Source: Acerihabitans sp015654925
GTDB lineage: Bacteria; Pseudomonadota; Gammaproteobacteria; Enterobacterales; Enterobacteriaceae
Direction of reading: 5' to 3'
Length of the DNA stretch: 64,000 nucleotides
Assembly (NCBI RefSeq): GCF_047324175.1
Contig: NZ_CP178732.1
Coordinates: forward strand, 5,704,001 to 5,768,000
Made by a program: the position numbers and the translations under genes. Below the pieces are notes generated by a model that saw only the letters and a list, made by a program, of their open reading frames with translations, searched no databases and was not told the origin of the DNA. Positions within the stretch are counted from its first letter, which is position 1, and the number at the start of each line of letters is the position of its first letter. This document shows positions 50,226 through 61,009 of the stretch, one piece after another.

Positions 50226-51449
50226 TTAATTATGCTGATTCCCCTCCGCAAAACCAGTATAGCCCATACTGCCGGCCGGAAGCGTGCGGTGCGCCAGTTC
50301 GCTGGCCATGGCGTGCATATAGGGCGCGATATGGGAAAAAATAGCTTTGTAGCCGGCGCATAAATGATTGTGCCACTGCCCGTCTATGCGCTGGATGCGA
50401 TGTTTGGGGCAGCCGCCATGGCAGGCGAATCGATATTCGCAGGCCTGGCAAAGCGCGGATACGTTGGCTTTTTGCTGGCCGAATTGCTGCTGTTTTTTGC
50501 TTGCGGCCATCGTTGATAAAGCGCCGGTCAGCAGGTTCCCCAATCGGTATTCGGGATACACAAAATGATCGCAGCTGTAGATATCGCCGTTTTGCTCCAC
50601 CACCAGCGCTTGTCCGCAGGTAGGCTGCATGACGCACAGGCTGGGCTTCACGCCGCTCCAGGCGGCCAGCGCGTTATCAAATAACTGCACGTAGACCTTG
50701 CCCACATCGTGGCGGACCCAGTAATCAAAGATGCTATTGATAAAGGCGCCATAGTCTTTGCCGCTGACCGACCAGGGCGTCAGCGTTTTTTCACCCATCG
50801 CCCGGGGAAAAATCAGTTCTCCCCGCGCCGGCCCGGCTAATGTTTGCTCCACGACGGGAATAAACTGCACAAAACGCGCACCCAGTTCCCGGGTAATAAA
50901 ATGATAAATTTCCAGGGGCGCGCGGGCGGTTTCGTGATTTACCACAGTCAACACATTATATTCAATGCCATAGCGCTCGAAGAGCCGTATCGCGTTGATG
51001 ACCTTATCGAACACCGATCGCCCGCTGGCGGATTGGCGGTAAAGATCGTGTAGCCTGGCGGGTCCGTCGAGCGAAATACCCAGCAAAAAATGATTATCCG
51101 CGAGAAAACGGGCCCATTTTTCATCGATCAATACCCCATTGGTTTGCATACTGTTATGTATGCGCTTCCCCGCGGCGAAGCGTTGCTGCAAGCGCAGCAC
51201 TTTTTCATAAAAATCGATGCCGGCCAGGGTCGGCTCGCCGCCCTGCCAGGAAAAATGCACGTCGCTACCGGCGCTGGCGGCGATATATTGTTTAATAAAC
51301 TGTTGTAAAACATCATCGGCCATATGTTTTAAAACGGTTTTCCCCCGCGGGATCACGGCATCTTTTTTGCCTAAATAAAAACAATACTCGCACTTCAAAT
51401 TGCATTGGTAACTGGTCGGCTTCGCCATGACATGAAAGGGGCGCTTCAT
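50226..51449 (-). CDS. yidF: Radical SAM/SPASM anaerobic sulfatase-maturase family protein
   Basis: A 407-residue radical SAM enzyme. CNLKCEYC (C16, C20, C23) binds the SAM cluster. SWQGGEPTLAG and SLDGP follow in the core. The C-terminal SPASM part has the cysteines of CVMQPTCG, YSCDHFVY, CQACEYRFACHGGCPKHR, for two more iron-sulfur clusters. Known relatives turn a Cys or Ser of a sulfatase into formylglycine. No sulfatase gene is in the window. It is last in a three-gene run with two DUF202 proteins, like yidF-yidG-yidH of Escherichia coli, on which the name rests. The real substrate is open. Confidence 0.8.
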   Translation of the reverse strand: MKRPFHVMAKPTSYQCNLKCEYCFYLGKKDAVIPRGKTVLKHMADDVLQQFIKQYIAASAGSDVHFSWQGGEPTLAGIDFYEKVLRLQQRFAAGKRIHNSMQTNGVLIDEKWARFLADNHFLLGISLDGPARLHDLYRQSASGRSVFDKVINAIRLFERYGIEYNVLTVVNHETARAPLEIYHFITRELGARFVQFIPVVEQTLAGPARGELIFPRAMGEKTLTPWSVSGKDYGAFINSIFDYWVRHDVGKVYVQLFDNALAAWSGVKPSLCVMQPTCGQALVVEQNGDIYSCDHFVYPEYRLGNLLTGALSTMAASKKQQQFGQQKANVSALCQACEYRFACHGGCPKHRIQRIDGQWHNHLCAGYKAIFSHIAPYMHAMASELAHRTLPAGSMGYTGFAEGNQHN

Positions 51450-51502
51450 GATCGCTTCTCCATCGTTCTCGCCATAGCGGCGGCTTAGCTCCCGTCAGCC
51501 GG

Positions 51503-51838
51503 TCAGGCTGCAAAAATCACTGAAAAACAGACCATACCCGCCACCGCCAGCAGCGTTAACGAAACCGCCCCGAAGACCCGACTTCTGTTCGCCAGGCCCG
51601 CGGAATCATTCATATGATCCAGCACCCTATATTTTCTGCCGATCGCCACCATGACGGCCAGGCACAGCAGAACCACCCCCGCGCCAACAATGAGCGGCAG
51701 ATGTTTTGTCAGGCCGACGCGTAAAAATAACAGGCTATCGAGAACAATCACATATAGGGTCCTGGTCCACGCCAGGCTGGTGCGCTCGGGCTGTAGCCCG
51801 TTATCCCGCTTTATGGCCACCGGCTTGCTGGGTTCCAT
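51503..51838 (-). CDS. yidG: DUF202 membrane protein
   Basis: A 111-residue membrane protein with three helices. LQPERTSLAWTRTLYVIVLDSLLFLR has the RT.LAW.RT motif of DUF202. It lies 7 bases after yidH and 53 before the radical SAM gene, as in the Escherichia coli group. Function is unknown. Confidence 0.82.
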   Translation of the reverse strand: MEPSKPVAIKRDNGLQPERTSLAWTRTLYVIVLDSLLFLRVGLTKHLPLIVGAGVVLLCLAVMVAIGRKYRVLDHMNDSAGLANRSRVFGAVSLTLLAVAGMVCFSVIFAA

Positions 51839-51845
51839 ATCCTAC

Positions 51846-52205
51846 TCAATAGACGGCGATAAAAATAATAAATAAAAATGCTATCAGCGCGATAAAAAGA
51901 GATATAGCCGCCAACAGCCGGGTGTAAGGCAACGGCGCGTCCTGGCGCATGGCGTTTTCGTTATCAGCCCAGCGCCGTAATGCCACCAGGGCCAACGCCG
52001 CGCCCCCCATCGCCAGCAGGATAGCCAACATCACCCGGATCGCCGGCGAGGCGAAGTCGGGGGTAAGTTGATCGATGGCTATCGACCCGGCTAAAAAAGC
52101 CAGCGCGGTGCGAATCCACGCTAAAAAAGTCCGCTCATTGGCGAGTGAAAAGCGGTAATCGGGGTTTTTCCCCTGGCGCTGCCAATCTTGGTTTCTGAAA
52201 AACAT
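51846..52205 (-). CDS. yidH: DUF202 membrane protein
   Basis: A 119-residue membrane protein with three helices. PDYRFSLANERTFLAWIRTALAFLAGSIAIDQ is the DUF202 signature. The start at 52205 (MFFRNQDWQRQGKNPDYRFS) suits the family; an ATG at 52262 would add 19 unlikely residues. It is the first of the yidH-yidG-yidF run and is separated from glmS by its terminator. Confidence 0.85.
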   Translation of the reverse strand: MFFRNQDWQRQGKNPDYRFSLANERTFLAWIRTALAFLAGSIAIDQLTPDFASPAIRVMLAILLAMGGAALALVALRRWADNENAMRQDAPLPYTRLLAAISLFIALIAFLFIIFIAVY

Positions 52206-52350
52206 AGCGTTCCTTCCGTTACGGAGGCGTCCCCTATAGTCTACCAAGCTACCATGAAGCACATTATTTAATGTTAATCGTTATCATACCCAAGCATGAC
52301 GGACTTAAGCGGATGTCACTGTGGAAGAAAGGAAAGCGCGGCGGAAAACA

Positions 52351-52374
52351 CCTGCGGAATGGGGGTTCCGCAGG
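52351..52374 (-). terminator. glmS terminator
   Basis: On the minus strand CCTGCGGAA, six bases, TTCCGCAGG form a perfect nine-pair stem, followed by TGTTTT. It lies 9 bases past the glmS stop. Tn7 would insert within this stretch. Confidence 0.8.
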
Positions 52375-52382
52375 CCAGGGTT

Positions 52383-52418
52383 TTACTCGACGGTAACCGA
52401 TTTGGCCAGGTTACGCGG
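52383..52418 (-). other. attTn7 recognition region, unoccupied
   Basis: The last 36 bases of glmS match the conserved target read by the Tn7 selector protein TnsD (CCGCGTAACCTGG... to the stop). Tn7 inserts about 25 bases past the stop, in the terminator. Here yidH follows normally with no transposon ends, so the site is empty. Confidence 0.7.
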
Positions 52419-54215
52419 TTGGTCCACATCGGTGCCTTTGATTAGCGCGATATGGTAAGCCAGCAGTTGTAGCGGTACGGTATAGAATATCGGCGCTACG
52501 ATCTCTTCCACGTGCGGCAGCGAAATAATCTTCATATTTTCGCTGTCGCTAAAGCCGGCATCCTGTTCGGCGAAGACATACAGCAGGCCGCCGCGCGCGC
52601 GCACTTCTTCGATATTTGATTTCAGCTTTTCCAGCAGCTCGTTATTGGGCGCAATAACGATGACCGGCATATCGGCGTCAATCAGCGCCAGCGGGCCGTG
52701 CTTCAGCTCGCCGGCGGCGTAGGCTTCCGCATGAATATAGGAAATTTCTTTGAGCTTCAGCGCGCCTTCCATGGCGATAGGATAAAGATCGCCCCGGCCC
52801 AGGAACAAAGCGTGGTGCTTATCCGAGAACCCTTCCGCCAATTGCTCGATGGGCTTGTCCAGCGCCAGCATCTGCTCGATGCGTGCGGGCAAAGCCTGCA
52901 AGGCGTGGACGATTTGCTGCTCGATGGCCACATCCATGCCCCGCAGGCGGCCGATGCGCGCCACCAGCATCAACAATACCGTTAACTGGGTGGTAAAAGC
53001 TTTGGTTGACGCTACGCCGATTTCCGTCCCGGCGCGGGTCATTAACGCCAAATCGGATTCGCGCACCAGCGAAGAACCGGCGACGTTGCAAATAGCCAGC
53101 GAACCAAGATAACCCAAGGTTTTGGTCAGGCGCAGAGCCGCCAGGGTATCGGCGGTTTCACCGGATTGCGACAAGGTAATCAGCAGGCTGCCCGGCCGCA
53201 CGGCGGATTTACGATAGCGGAATTCGGAGGCGATCTCCACGTCGCAGGGCACGCCGGCCAAGGCTTCGAACCAGTAGCGCGACACCATCGCCGAATGATA
53301 GGACGTGCCGCAGGCGATAATCTGCACATGCTGCACCTGGGACAGCAGCCGATCGCTGCCTTCGCCCAGTTCGGACAGCGTGATTTCGCCATGCTTGAAA
53401 CGGCCTTCCAGGGTATTTTTAATCGCCTGGGGCTGCTCGAAGATCTCTTTTTGCATGTAATGGCGATACAGGCCCTTATCGCCGGCATCGTATTTTACCT
53501 GGGATTCGATTTCCGGCCGTTCAACCGGGTTGCCGCGGGTATCCCAGACGCGCACCGTGCGCCGGGTGACTTCGGCGATGTCCCCCTCTTCCAAAAACAT
53601 AAACCGGCGGGTAACCGGCAGTAACGCCAGCTGATCGGACGCCAGGAAGTTTTCGCCCACGCCCAGGCCGATGACCAGCGGACTGCCGGATCGCGCCGCC
53701 ACCAGGACGCTGGGGTCGCTGCTGTCCATGATTACCGTGCCGTAGGCGCCGCGCAGCTGCGGGATCACGCGCCGGATGACTTCGGCCAGCGTGCCCCCGC
53801 CCTGGTTTTGTTCCCAATGCACCAGATGCGCAATCACTTCGGTGTCCGTTTCGGATGCAAAACGATAACCGCGCTCGATCAGCAGCTTACGCAGGGGCTC
53901 ATGGTTTTCGATAATGCCGTTATGCACCACCACGATATGGCCTGAAACATGGGGATGGGCATTGATTTCCGACGGTTCGCCGTGAGTGGCCCAGCGGGTA
54001 TGGGCGATGCCCGTGCCGCCGGTCAGGGGATGTTCCGTCGCCGCCTGCGACAGCGCGCTAACCTTGCCTACCCGGCGCAGGCGCTGTAAATGGCCTTCGT
54101 TATCCACCACCGCCAACCCGGCGGAATCATAACCACGATACTCAAGCCGGCGTAATCCCTCTAACAGGATTTCGGCAATATCACGCTGCGCAACCGCGCC
54201 TACTATTCCACACAT
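52383..54215 (-). CDS. glmS: Glutamine-fructose-6-phosphate aminotransferase
   Basis: A 610-residue enzyme, the usual length. MCGIVGAVAQRDI places the glutaminase nucleophile at Cys2. The N-terminal amidohydrolase ends near residue 240 and two SIS sugar isomerase domains follow (CGTSYHSAMVSRYWFEALAGVP; GRGDLYPIAMEGALKLKEISYIHAEAY). The C-terminus DQPRNLAKSVTVE is conserved. It makes glucosamine-6-phosphate, the first step of UDP-GlcNAc synthesis. It lies 191 bases after glmU with a long hairpin between. Confidence 0.97.
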   Translation of the reverse strand: MCGIVGAVAQRDIAEILLEGLRRLEYRGYDSAGLAVVDNEGHLQRLRRVGKVSALSQAATEHPLTGGTGIAHTRWATHGEPSEINAHPHVSGHIVVVHNGIIENHEPLRKLLIERGYRFASETDTEVIAHLVHWEQNQGGGTLAEVIRRVIPQLRGAYGTVIMDSSDPSVLVAARSGSPLVIGLGVGENFLASDQLALLPVTRRFMFLEEGDIAEVTRRTVRVWDTRGNPVERPEIESQVKYDAGDKGLYRHYMQKEIFEQPQAIKNTLEGRFKHGEITLSELGEGSDRLLSQVQHVQIIACGTSYHSAMVSRYWFEALAGVPCDVEIASEFRYRKSAVRPGSLLITLSQSGETADTLAALRLTKTLGYLGSLAICNVAGSSLVRESDLALMTRAGTEIGVASTKAFTTQLTVLLMLVARIGRLRGMDVAIEQQIVHALQALPARIEQMLALDKPIEQLAEGFSDKHHALFLGRGDLYPIAMEGALKLKEISYIHAEAYAAGELKHGPLALIDADMPVIVIAPNNELLEKLKSNIEEVRARGGLLYVFAEQDAGFSDSENMKIISLPHVEEIVAPIFYTVPLQLLAYHIALIKGTDVDQPRNLAKSVTVE

Positions 54216-54323
54216 CAGTGTTATTCCTAAATGAACGGCATTGGTTAGCCGTTTCGATGTCTTTGACCTGACTGATACCGGTTGTTACCGGTTTCCCCGA
54301 GCCTGTAGAACAGGGGATTATTA

Positions 54324-54364
54324 TGTTTTGTCAGCCACTCTCAGGGAAAATGGCTGACAAAACA
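54324..54364. repeat. 14-bp inverted repeat between glmU and glmS
   Basis: TGTTTTGTCAGCCA and TGGCTGACAAAACA are exact complements around 13 bases. In the glmU-glmS transcript this forms a stable stem-loop about 110 to 150 bases before glmS. The glmS leader of enterobacteria is where RNase E cuts and where the small RNA GlmZ pairs, so a structural role in that control is plausible. A smaller ACCGGT hairpin lies nearer to glmS. Confidence 0.7.
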
Positions 54365-54406
54365 GGGCAGTGGCGCCGCCCCGCCCGCGTAAAACCATAA
54401 TATGGC

Positions 54407-55792
54407 TTAACTCGTCTTGGTTTTTTTTACCGGCCGTTGCCAGCCGGTAATATGGGTTTGCCTGACCCGGCTGAGCACCAGCTCGTTTTCGCCGACATTG
54501 CGCGTCACGGTGGTGCCCGCGCCAAGGGTGGCGCCGTTGCCCACGGTAACCGGTGCCACCAATTGCGTATCCGAACCCACAAACACATCATCGCCGATGA
54601 TGGTTTGATGCTTGTTGGCGCCGTCATAGTTGCAGGTAATGGTGCCGGCGCCGATATTCACGCCGGCGCCAATCTGCGCGTCGCCCAGATAGCTCAGGTG
54701 CCCGGCTTTTGATCCCCGGCCGAGCCGCGCCTGTTTCATCTCGACAAAATTACCGACATGGGCGCCCTGCGCCAGTTCCGACCCCGGCCGCAGGCGGGCA
54801 AACGGCCCCACGGTAACGTCGGCGTGCAGCACGGCGCGGTCGATAACCGTATAAGGGCTGATAACCACCCCGTCGCCGAGCTCGCAGTCCTTCAGCACGC
54901 AGCCGGTACCGATAACCACGTTATTACCCAGCGAGACCCGGCCTTCAATAATCACGTTGGTATCGATGATGACATCACGGCCATGGGTTAATTCGCCGCG
55001 CAGATCGAAACGCGCCGGATCGTGCAGCGTAACCCCGGCCAATAACAGGCTTTCCGCCTGCTGCCGCTGATAGGCCCGCTCAAGGCTGGCCAATTGCAGG
55101 CGATTGTTCACCCCCTCCACTTCGGTGAACCGGTCTGGATTAACGGTATTGATGCGCCGTCCTTCCTCCCAGGCCAAGGCGATAATATCGGTAATATAAT
55201 ACTCGCCCTGGGCATTATGATTATCCAATTGGCTTAACCAGCGTTTTAAATCGCCGCCGTTGGCTACCAGAATGCCGGTATTGATTTCTTTAATCAGGCG
55301 CTGCGCCTCGGAGGCGTCTTTTTGCTCGACGATGCCGGTCACGCTGCCGTTTTCACGCACGATACGCCCGTAACCGGAGGGATCGTCCAGGGTCGCCGTC
55401 AACAGGCCGATGCCGCCGGCGGGCTTGGCCGCCACCAAACGCTCCAGGGTGGCCGGGGAGATCAGCGGCACGTCGCCGTAAAGCATCAGGACATCTTCGT
55501 CATCGGCAAAAAAGGGCGCGGCCTGCTGCATCGCATGGCCGGTGCCCAGCTGTTCGGCCTGCAATACCCAGCTTAGGCCGGAAACCGGGGCGTTAAGACG
55601 TTGCTGGAGCAAGTCGCCGCCATGGCCATAAACCATATGGATGCGCGCGGCGCCCAATGACGCGGCGGTATCGATAACATGCTGTACCAGCGGTTTGCCC
55701 GCCAGGGGATGCAATACCTTTGGCAGATCGGAATACATGCGGGTACCCCTGCCGGCGGCAAGGATCACTACGCTCATCAATCGATTCGACAT
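54407..55792 (-). CDS. glmU: Bifunctional GlcNAc-1-P uridyltransferase/GlcN-1-P acetyltransferase
   Basis: A 461-residue enzyme. The N-terminal pyrophosphorylase has LAAGRGTRMYSDLPKVLHPLAGKP; the C-terminal left-handed beta-helix (from about residue 250) has hexapeptide repeats and the acetyltransferase His in GRGSKAGHLSYLGDAQIG. I choose the ATG at 55792 because AGGA lies five bases before it; the ATG at 55798 is too close to that site. It makes UDP-GlcNAc and is the gene before glmS. Confidence 0.96.
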   Translation of the reverse strand: MSNRLMSVVILAAGRGTRMYSDLPKVLHPLAGKPLVQHVIDTAASLGAARIHMVYGHGGDLLQQRLNAPVSGLSWVLQAEQLGTGHAMQQAAPFFADDEDVLMLYGDVPLISPATLERLVAAKPAGGIGLLTATLDDPSGYGRIVRENGSVTGIVEQKDASEAQRLIKEINTGILVANGGDLKRWLSQLDNHNAQGEYYITDIIALAWEEGRRINTVNPDRFTEVEGVNNRLQLASLERAYQRQQAESLLLAGVTLHDPARFDLRGELTHGRDVIIDTNVIIEGRVSLGNNVVIGTGCVLKDCELGDGVVISPYTVIDRAVLHADVTVGPFARLRPGSELAQGAHVGNFVEMKQARLGRGSKAGHLSYLGDAQIGAGVNIGAGTITCNYDGANKHQTIIGDDVFVGSDTQLVAPVTVGNGATLGAGTTVTRNVGENELVLSRVRQTHITGWQRPVKKTKTS

Positions 55793-56132
55793 AACCATCC
55801 TGATGAATCAAATTCAATAGTCGAAAGTAAACCCGTTCAGAGAAGGGATTACCACATATTTTGGGTCGAAAAACACGTTATGCCAGCATAACGCCCGAAG
55901 CGGCGTCCATTCTACCCCGATTAGGGTTTCTTAAGAGAATAGCGGGCTTTTCAGGGTGAATATGCAGCAACCTGCTCGGAAAATACCGAATTTAATGCCT
56001 GGCGGGGGGAAGACTTATTTTAAAAGAGAAAATAAGAAGGTATCTAGGCAATCAATTACCGGGGCGGGACGCACGATCGGCCAATAAAAAAGCCAGCCCC
56101 CTGGGACTGGCTTTTCGAACGTAATGTCTTGC
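55793..56132. other. Gap between atpC and glmU
   Basis: This 340-base stretch has no gene. It holds the atp operon terminator at its right end (56086-56115) and a short dyad, GTTATGC-CA-GCATAAC, at 55877-55892 that could be an operator in the glmU promoter region. I do not see a clear NagC site. Confidence 0.6.
56086..56115 (-). terminator. ATP synthase operon terminator
   Basis: On the minus strand AAAAGCCAG, a loop of about ten bases, and CTGGCTTTTTTA form a standard intrinsic terminator. It lies 17 bases after the atpC stop. Confidence 0.88.
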
Positions 56133-56555
56133 TTACATTGCTTTTTTCGTCAATTCAATGACGCGCAATTTAGCGATAGCCCTGGAGAGTTCAGCGGAGG
56201 CCTGAGCATAATCCACATCGCCGTGTGAATTATTAATATGCTCTTCCGCCATACGCTTGGATTCCATCGCTCTCGCTTCATCAAGATCTTGGCCACGAAT
56301 GGCGGTATCGGCAAGAACGGTAACGGTGCTGGGTTGCACTTCAAGAATACCCCCGGACAGGTAGATATACTCTTCTTCGTTATGCTCTTTGACGATACGC
56401 ACCATACCGGGCTTAATGGCAGTGAGCAGCGGGGCATGACCGGGATAGATCCCCAGTTCGCCTTCGCTCCCCGTCACCTGGATTTTTTCCACCAGCCCGG
56501 AGAACATTTTTTGTTCCGCGCTGACGACATCCAGATGGTAAGTGTTTGCAGCCAT
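56133..56555 (-). CDS. atpC: ATP synthase epsilon subunit
   Basis: A 140-residue F1 subunit. The N-terminal beta sandwich has MAANTYHLDVVSAEQKMFSGLVEKIQVTGSEGELGIYPGHAPLLTAIKPG. The C-terminal helices (ARAMESKRMAEEHI onward) can brake rotation. Last gene of the atp operon. Confidence 0.97.
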   Translation of the reverse strand: MAANTYHLDVVSAEQKMFSGLVEKIQVTGSEGELGIYPGHAPLLTAIKPGMVRIVKEHNEEEYIYLSGGILEVQPSTVTVLADTAIRGQDLDEARAMESKRMAEEHINNSHGDVDYAQASAELSRAIAKLRVIELTKKAM

Positions 56556-56575
56556 GTCACCCTCCTCTCACAGCG

Positions 56576-57958
56576 TTACAGTTTCTTGCCTTTTTCCACT
56601 GCTTCATCAATGGAACCGACCATATAGAACGCCTGCTCTGGCAGGTGATCGTATTCACCGTCCATGATGCCTTTAAAGCCACGAATAGTGTCTTTCAAGG
56701 AAACATATTTACCCGGCGAGCCGGTAAATACTTCAGCGACGAAGAACGGTTGAGACAAGAAGCGCTGGATTTTACGTGCGCGGGACACTACCAGTTTGTC
56801 GTCTTCGGACAACTCGTCCATACCCAGGATGGCAATGATATCTTTCAGCTCTTGATAACGCTGCAGGATAGACTGCACGCCGCGGGCGACATCGTAATGC
56901 TCCTGGCCGACGACCAGTGGGTCCAGCTGACGGCTGGTTGAGTCAAGCGGGTCAACCGCCGGGTAGATACCCAAAGAGGCGATTTGACGGCTCAATACTA
57001 CCGTGGCGTCAAGGTGGGCGAAGGTGGTTGCCGGTGACGGGTCGGTCAAGTCATCCGCCGGTACGTATACCGCCTGCACGGAGGTGATGGAACCGGTTTT
57101 GGTGGAGGTGATGCGTTCTTGCAGCACGCCCATTTCTTCCGCCAGCGTCGGCTGGTAGCCTACCGCTGAAGGCATACGGCCAAGCAGCGCGGATACTTCT
57201 GTCCCGGCCAGGGTGTAACGGTAGATATTATCGATAAACAGCAGCACGTCGCGGCCTTCATCACGGAATTTTTCCGCCATGGTCAGCCCGGTCAGCGCCA
57301 CGCGCAGACGGTTTCCCGGCGGCTCGTTCATCTGGCCGTACACCAACGATACTTTGTCGATAACGTTTGAATCGGTCATTTCGTGATAGAAGTCGTTCCC
57401 TTCACGGGTACGTTCGCCCACGCCGGCAAATACCGAATAGCCTGAGTGCTCAATCGCGATGTTACGGATAAGCTCCATCATGTTGACGGTTTTACCTACG
57501 CCGGCGCCGCCGAACAGGCCGACTTTACCGCCCTTGGCGAACGGGCACATCAGGTCGATAACCTTGATACCGGTTTCCAGCAATTCCTGCGAGCTGGACA
57601 AATCTTCGTAGCTCGGCGCCGGACGATGGATTGACCACCGTTCTTCTTCACCGATTTCGCCCTTCATATCAACCGGTTCGCCCAGTACGTTCATGATACG
57701 TCCCAGCGTGGCTTTGCCCACCGGCACTTCAATCGAACGTTCCAGGTTAGTCACTTTCAGTCCGCGACGCAGACCGTCTGACGAACCCATGGCGATGCAA
57801 CGGACGACGCCGCCGCCTAACTGCTGTTCTACTTCCAGCACCAATTTGGTGGCACCGTTTTCCACTTCAAGGGCATTGTACACTTTAGGTACAGCATCTT
57901 GCGGGAACTCGACGTCAACCACGGCGCCGATAACCTGGATAACATTTCCAGTAGCCAT
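56576..57958 (-). CDS. atpD: ATP synthase beta subunit
   Basis: A 460-residue catalytic F1 subunit. The P-loop GGAGVGKT is at 150-157, GERTREGNDFYHEM holds the catalytic glutamate, and the DELSEDD stretch (DELSEED in other species) is the C-terminal lever. Length equals the Escherichia coli protein. Confidence 0.98.
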   Translation of the reverse strand: MATGNVIQVIGAVVDVEFPQDAVPKVYNALEVENGATKLVLEVEQQLGGGVVRCIAMGSSDGLRRGLKVTNLERSIEVPVGKATLGRIMNVLGEPVDMKGEIGEEERWSIHRPAPSYEDLSSSQELLETGIKVIDLMCPFAKGGKVGLFGGAGVGKTVNMMELIRNIAIEHSGYSVFAGVGERTREGNDFYHEMTDSNVIDKVSLVYGQMNEPPGNRLRVALTGLTMAEKFRDEGRDVLLFIDNIYRYTLAGTEVSALLGRMPSAVGYQPTLAEEMGVLQERITSTKTGSITSVQAVYVPADDLTDPSPATTFAHLDATVVLSRQIASLGIYPAVDPLDSTSRQLDPLVVGQEHYDVARGVQSILQRYQELKDIIAILGMDELSEDDKLVVSRARKIQRFLSQPFFVAEVFTGSPGKYVSLKDTIRGFKGIMDGEYDHLPEQAFYMVGSIDEAVEKGKKL

Positions 57959-57990
57959 CTTGAATCCTCTACGTAATTCGTAACCCTAAC

Positions 57991-58857
57991 CTAAACCGCG
58001 GCGGCTCCCGAAACGATCTCGGTGAGTTCCTGAGTGATGCTGAATTGACGAGCCTTATTGTAAACAAGTTGCAACTCTTTGATCAGGTTGCCACCGTTAT
58101 CCGTTGCGGCTTTCATCGCTACCATTCGCGCGGCCTGTTCGCTGGCCAGGTTTTCAACGACGCCCTGATAAACCTGTGATTCCACATAACGGCGCAGCAG
58201 GGTATCGAGCAGCGCCTTCGGATCAGGTTCATACAGATAATCCCAGGTTTTCTTCTTCAGTTCCTCGCCGTCTTCCGCTGGGGGCAAAGGCAGGATTTGT
58301 AAAAGTTGCGGTACCTGAGACATGGTATTAACGAATTTATTGCTGACAATATAGAGCTTATCCAGGCGGCCTTCGTCATACGCTTGCAGCATGACTTTTA
58401 CCGGCCCAATCAGTTCCGACAGCGTGGGGTTATCCCCCATACCGGTTACCTGGGCAACCACTTTGCTGCCAACGGCGTTAAAGAAAGATACTGCCTTGGA
58501 ACCAATCAGCGCCAGTTCTGCCTCAACGCCTTTTTCATTCCAGCCTTTCATGTCCGTCAGCACTTTTTTGAACAGGTTAATGTTCAGGCCGCCAGCCAGA
58601 CCACGGTCGGTCGACACCACCAGATACCCAACGCGCTTAACGTCGCGCTCTTCCAGGTAGGGATGTTTATATTCCAGATTTCCCAAAGCAAGGTGACCAA
58701 TCACTTTACGCATAGTTTCTGCATAAGGACGGCTGGCCGCCATACGCTCCTGCGACTTGCGCATTTTGGATGCGGCAACCATCTCCATCGCTTTGGTGAT
58801 CTTCTGCGTGTTTTGCACGCTGGCGATCTTAGTACGTATTTCTTTGGCGCTGGCCAT
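57991..58857 (-). CDS. atpG: ATP synthase gamma subunit
   Basis: A 288-residue central stalk subunit. The N-terminal helix AKEIRTKIASVQNTQKITKAMEMVAASKMRKSQ and the C-terminal helix (AARMVAMKAATDNGGNLIKELQLVYNKARQ) form the coiled coil that turns inside the alpha-beta ring. It sits between atpA and atpD. Confidence 0.98.
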   Translation of the reverse strand: MASAKEIRTKIASVQNTQKITKAMEMVAASKMRKSQERMAASRPYAETMRKVIGHLALGNLEYKHPYLEERDVKRVGYLVVSTDRGLAGGLNINLFKKVLTDMKGWNEKGVEAELALIGSKAVSFFNAVGSKVVAQVTGMGDNPTLSELIGPVKVMLQAYDEGRLDKLYIVSNKFVNTMSQVPQLLQILPLPPAEDGEELKKKTWDYLYEPDPKALLDTLLRRYVESQVYQGVVENLASEQAARMVAMKAATDNGGNLIKELQLVYNKARQFSITQELTEIVSGAAAV

Positions 58858-58907
58858 CTCTGCTCCTCCTCATTGCTTTATGGCCTGCCGAAGCAGGCCA
58901 TAGCGCG

Positions 58908-60449
<1,542 letters not shown>

Positions 60450-60461
60450 GCTCCAGTCCCC

Positions 60462-60995
60462 TTAAGACTGCAATACGTCTGCCAGGCGTTCGAGACGACC
60501 GCGTACGCTGCCATCTATCACCATATCGCCCGCACGAATGATTACGCCGGCAATTACAGACTTATCAATTTTGCAATTCAGCTTAACTTTGCGTGACAGA
60601 CGTTGTTCCATCGCGGCAGTAATTTTCGCCAGTTGCTCATCTTTCAGTGTGCTGGAGGAAATCACTTCCACTTCCACAGTCAATTCCTGCGCGGCACGCA
60701 ATTGAATAAACTGTTCCAGCACATCAGGCAAAACCGCCAAACGTCCATTTTCGGCCATGACCTTAATAAGATTTTGGCCCGCCTGGTCGAGTTGATCGCC
60801 GCACACCGCGATAAACGTTTCCGACAGTGTTTCTGGCGCAATGGCGCCGGATAACAGTTCAGCCATCTGATCGTTGCGGCTGACCTCGGCGGTAAATGAC
60901 AACATTGCTTGCCACTGTTCAACGCTTTGGTGCTCGACGGCAAAGTCAAACGCTGCTTTGGCGTAGGGGCGAGCTACAGTAACTAATTCAGACAT
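60462..60995 (-). CDS. atpH: ATP synthase delta subunit
   Basis: A 177-residue F1 subunit. The N-terminal helical bundle (VARPYAKAAFDFAVEH) binds the top of the alpha subunits; the C-terminal part (KIDKSVIAGVIIRAGDMVIDGSVRGRLERL) holds the b-subunit stalk. Length matches the family. Confidence 0.97.
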   Translation of the reverse strand: MSELVTVARPYAKAAFDFAVEHQSVEQWQAMLSFTAEVSRNDQMAELLSGAIAPETLSETFIAVCGDQLDQAGQNLIKVMAENGRLAVLPDVLEQFIQLRAAQELTVEVEVISSSTLKDEQLAKITAAMEQRLSRKVKLNCKIDKSVIAGVIIRAGDMVIDGSVRGRLERLADVLQS

Positions 60996-61009
60996 CAGCC
61001 CCTCCCTCC

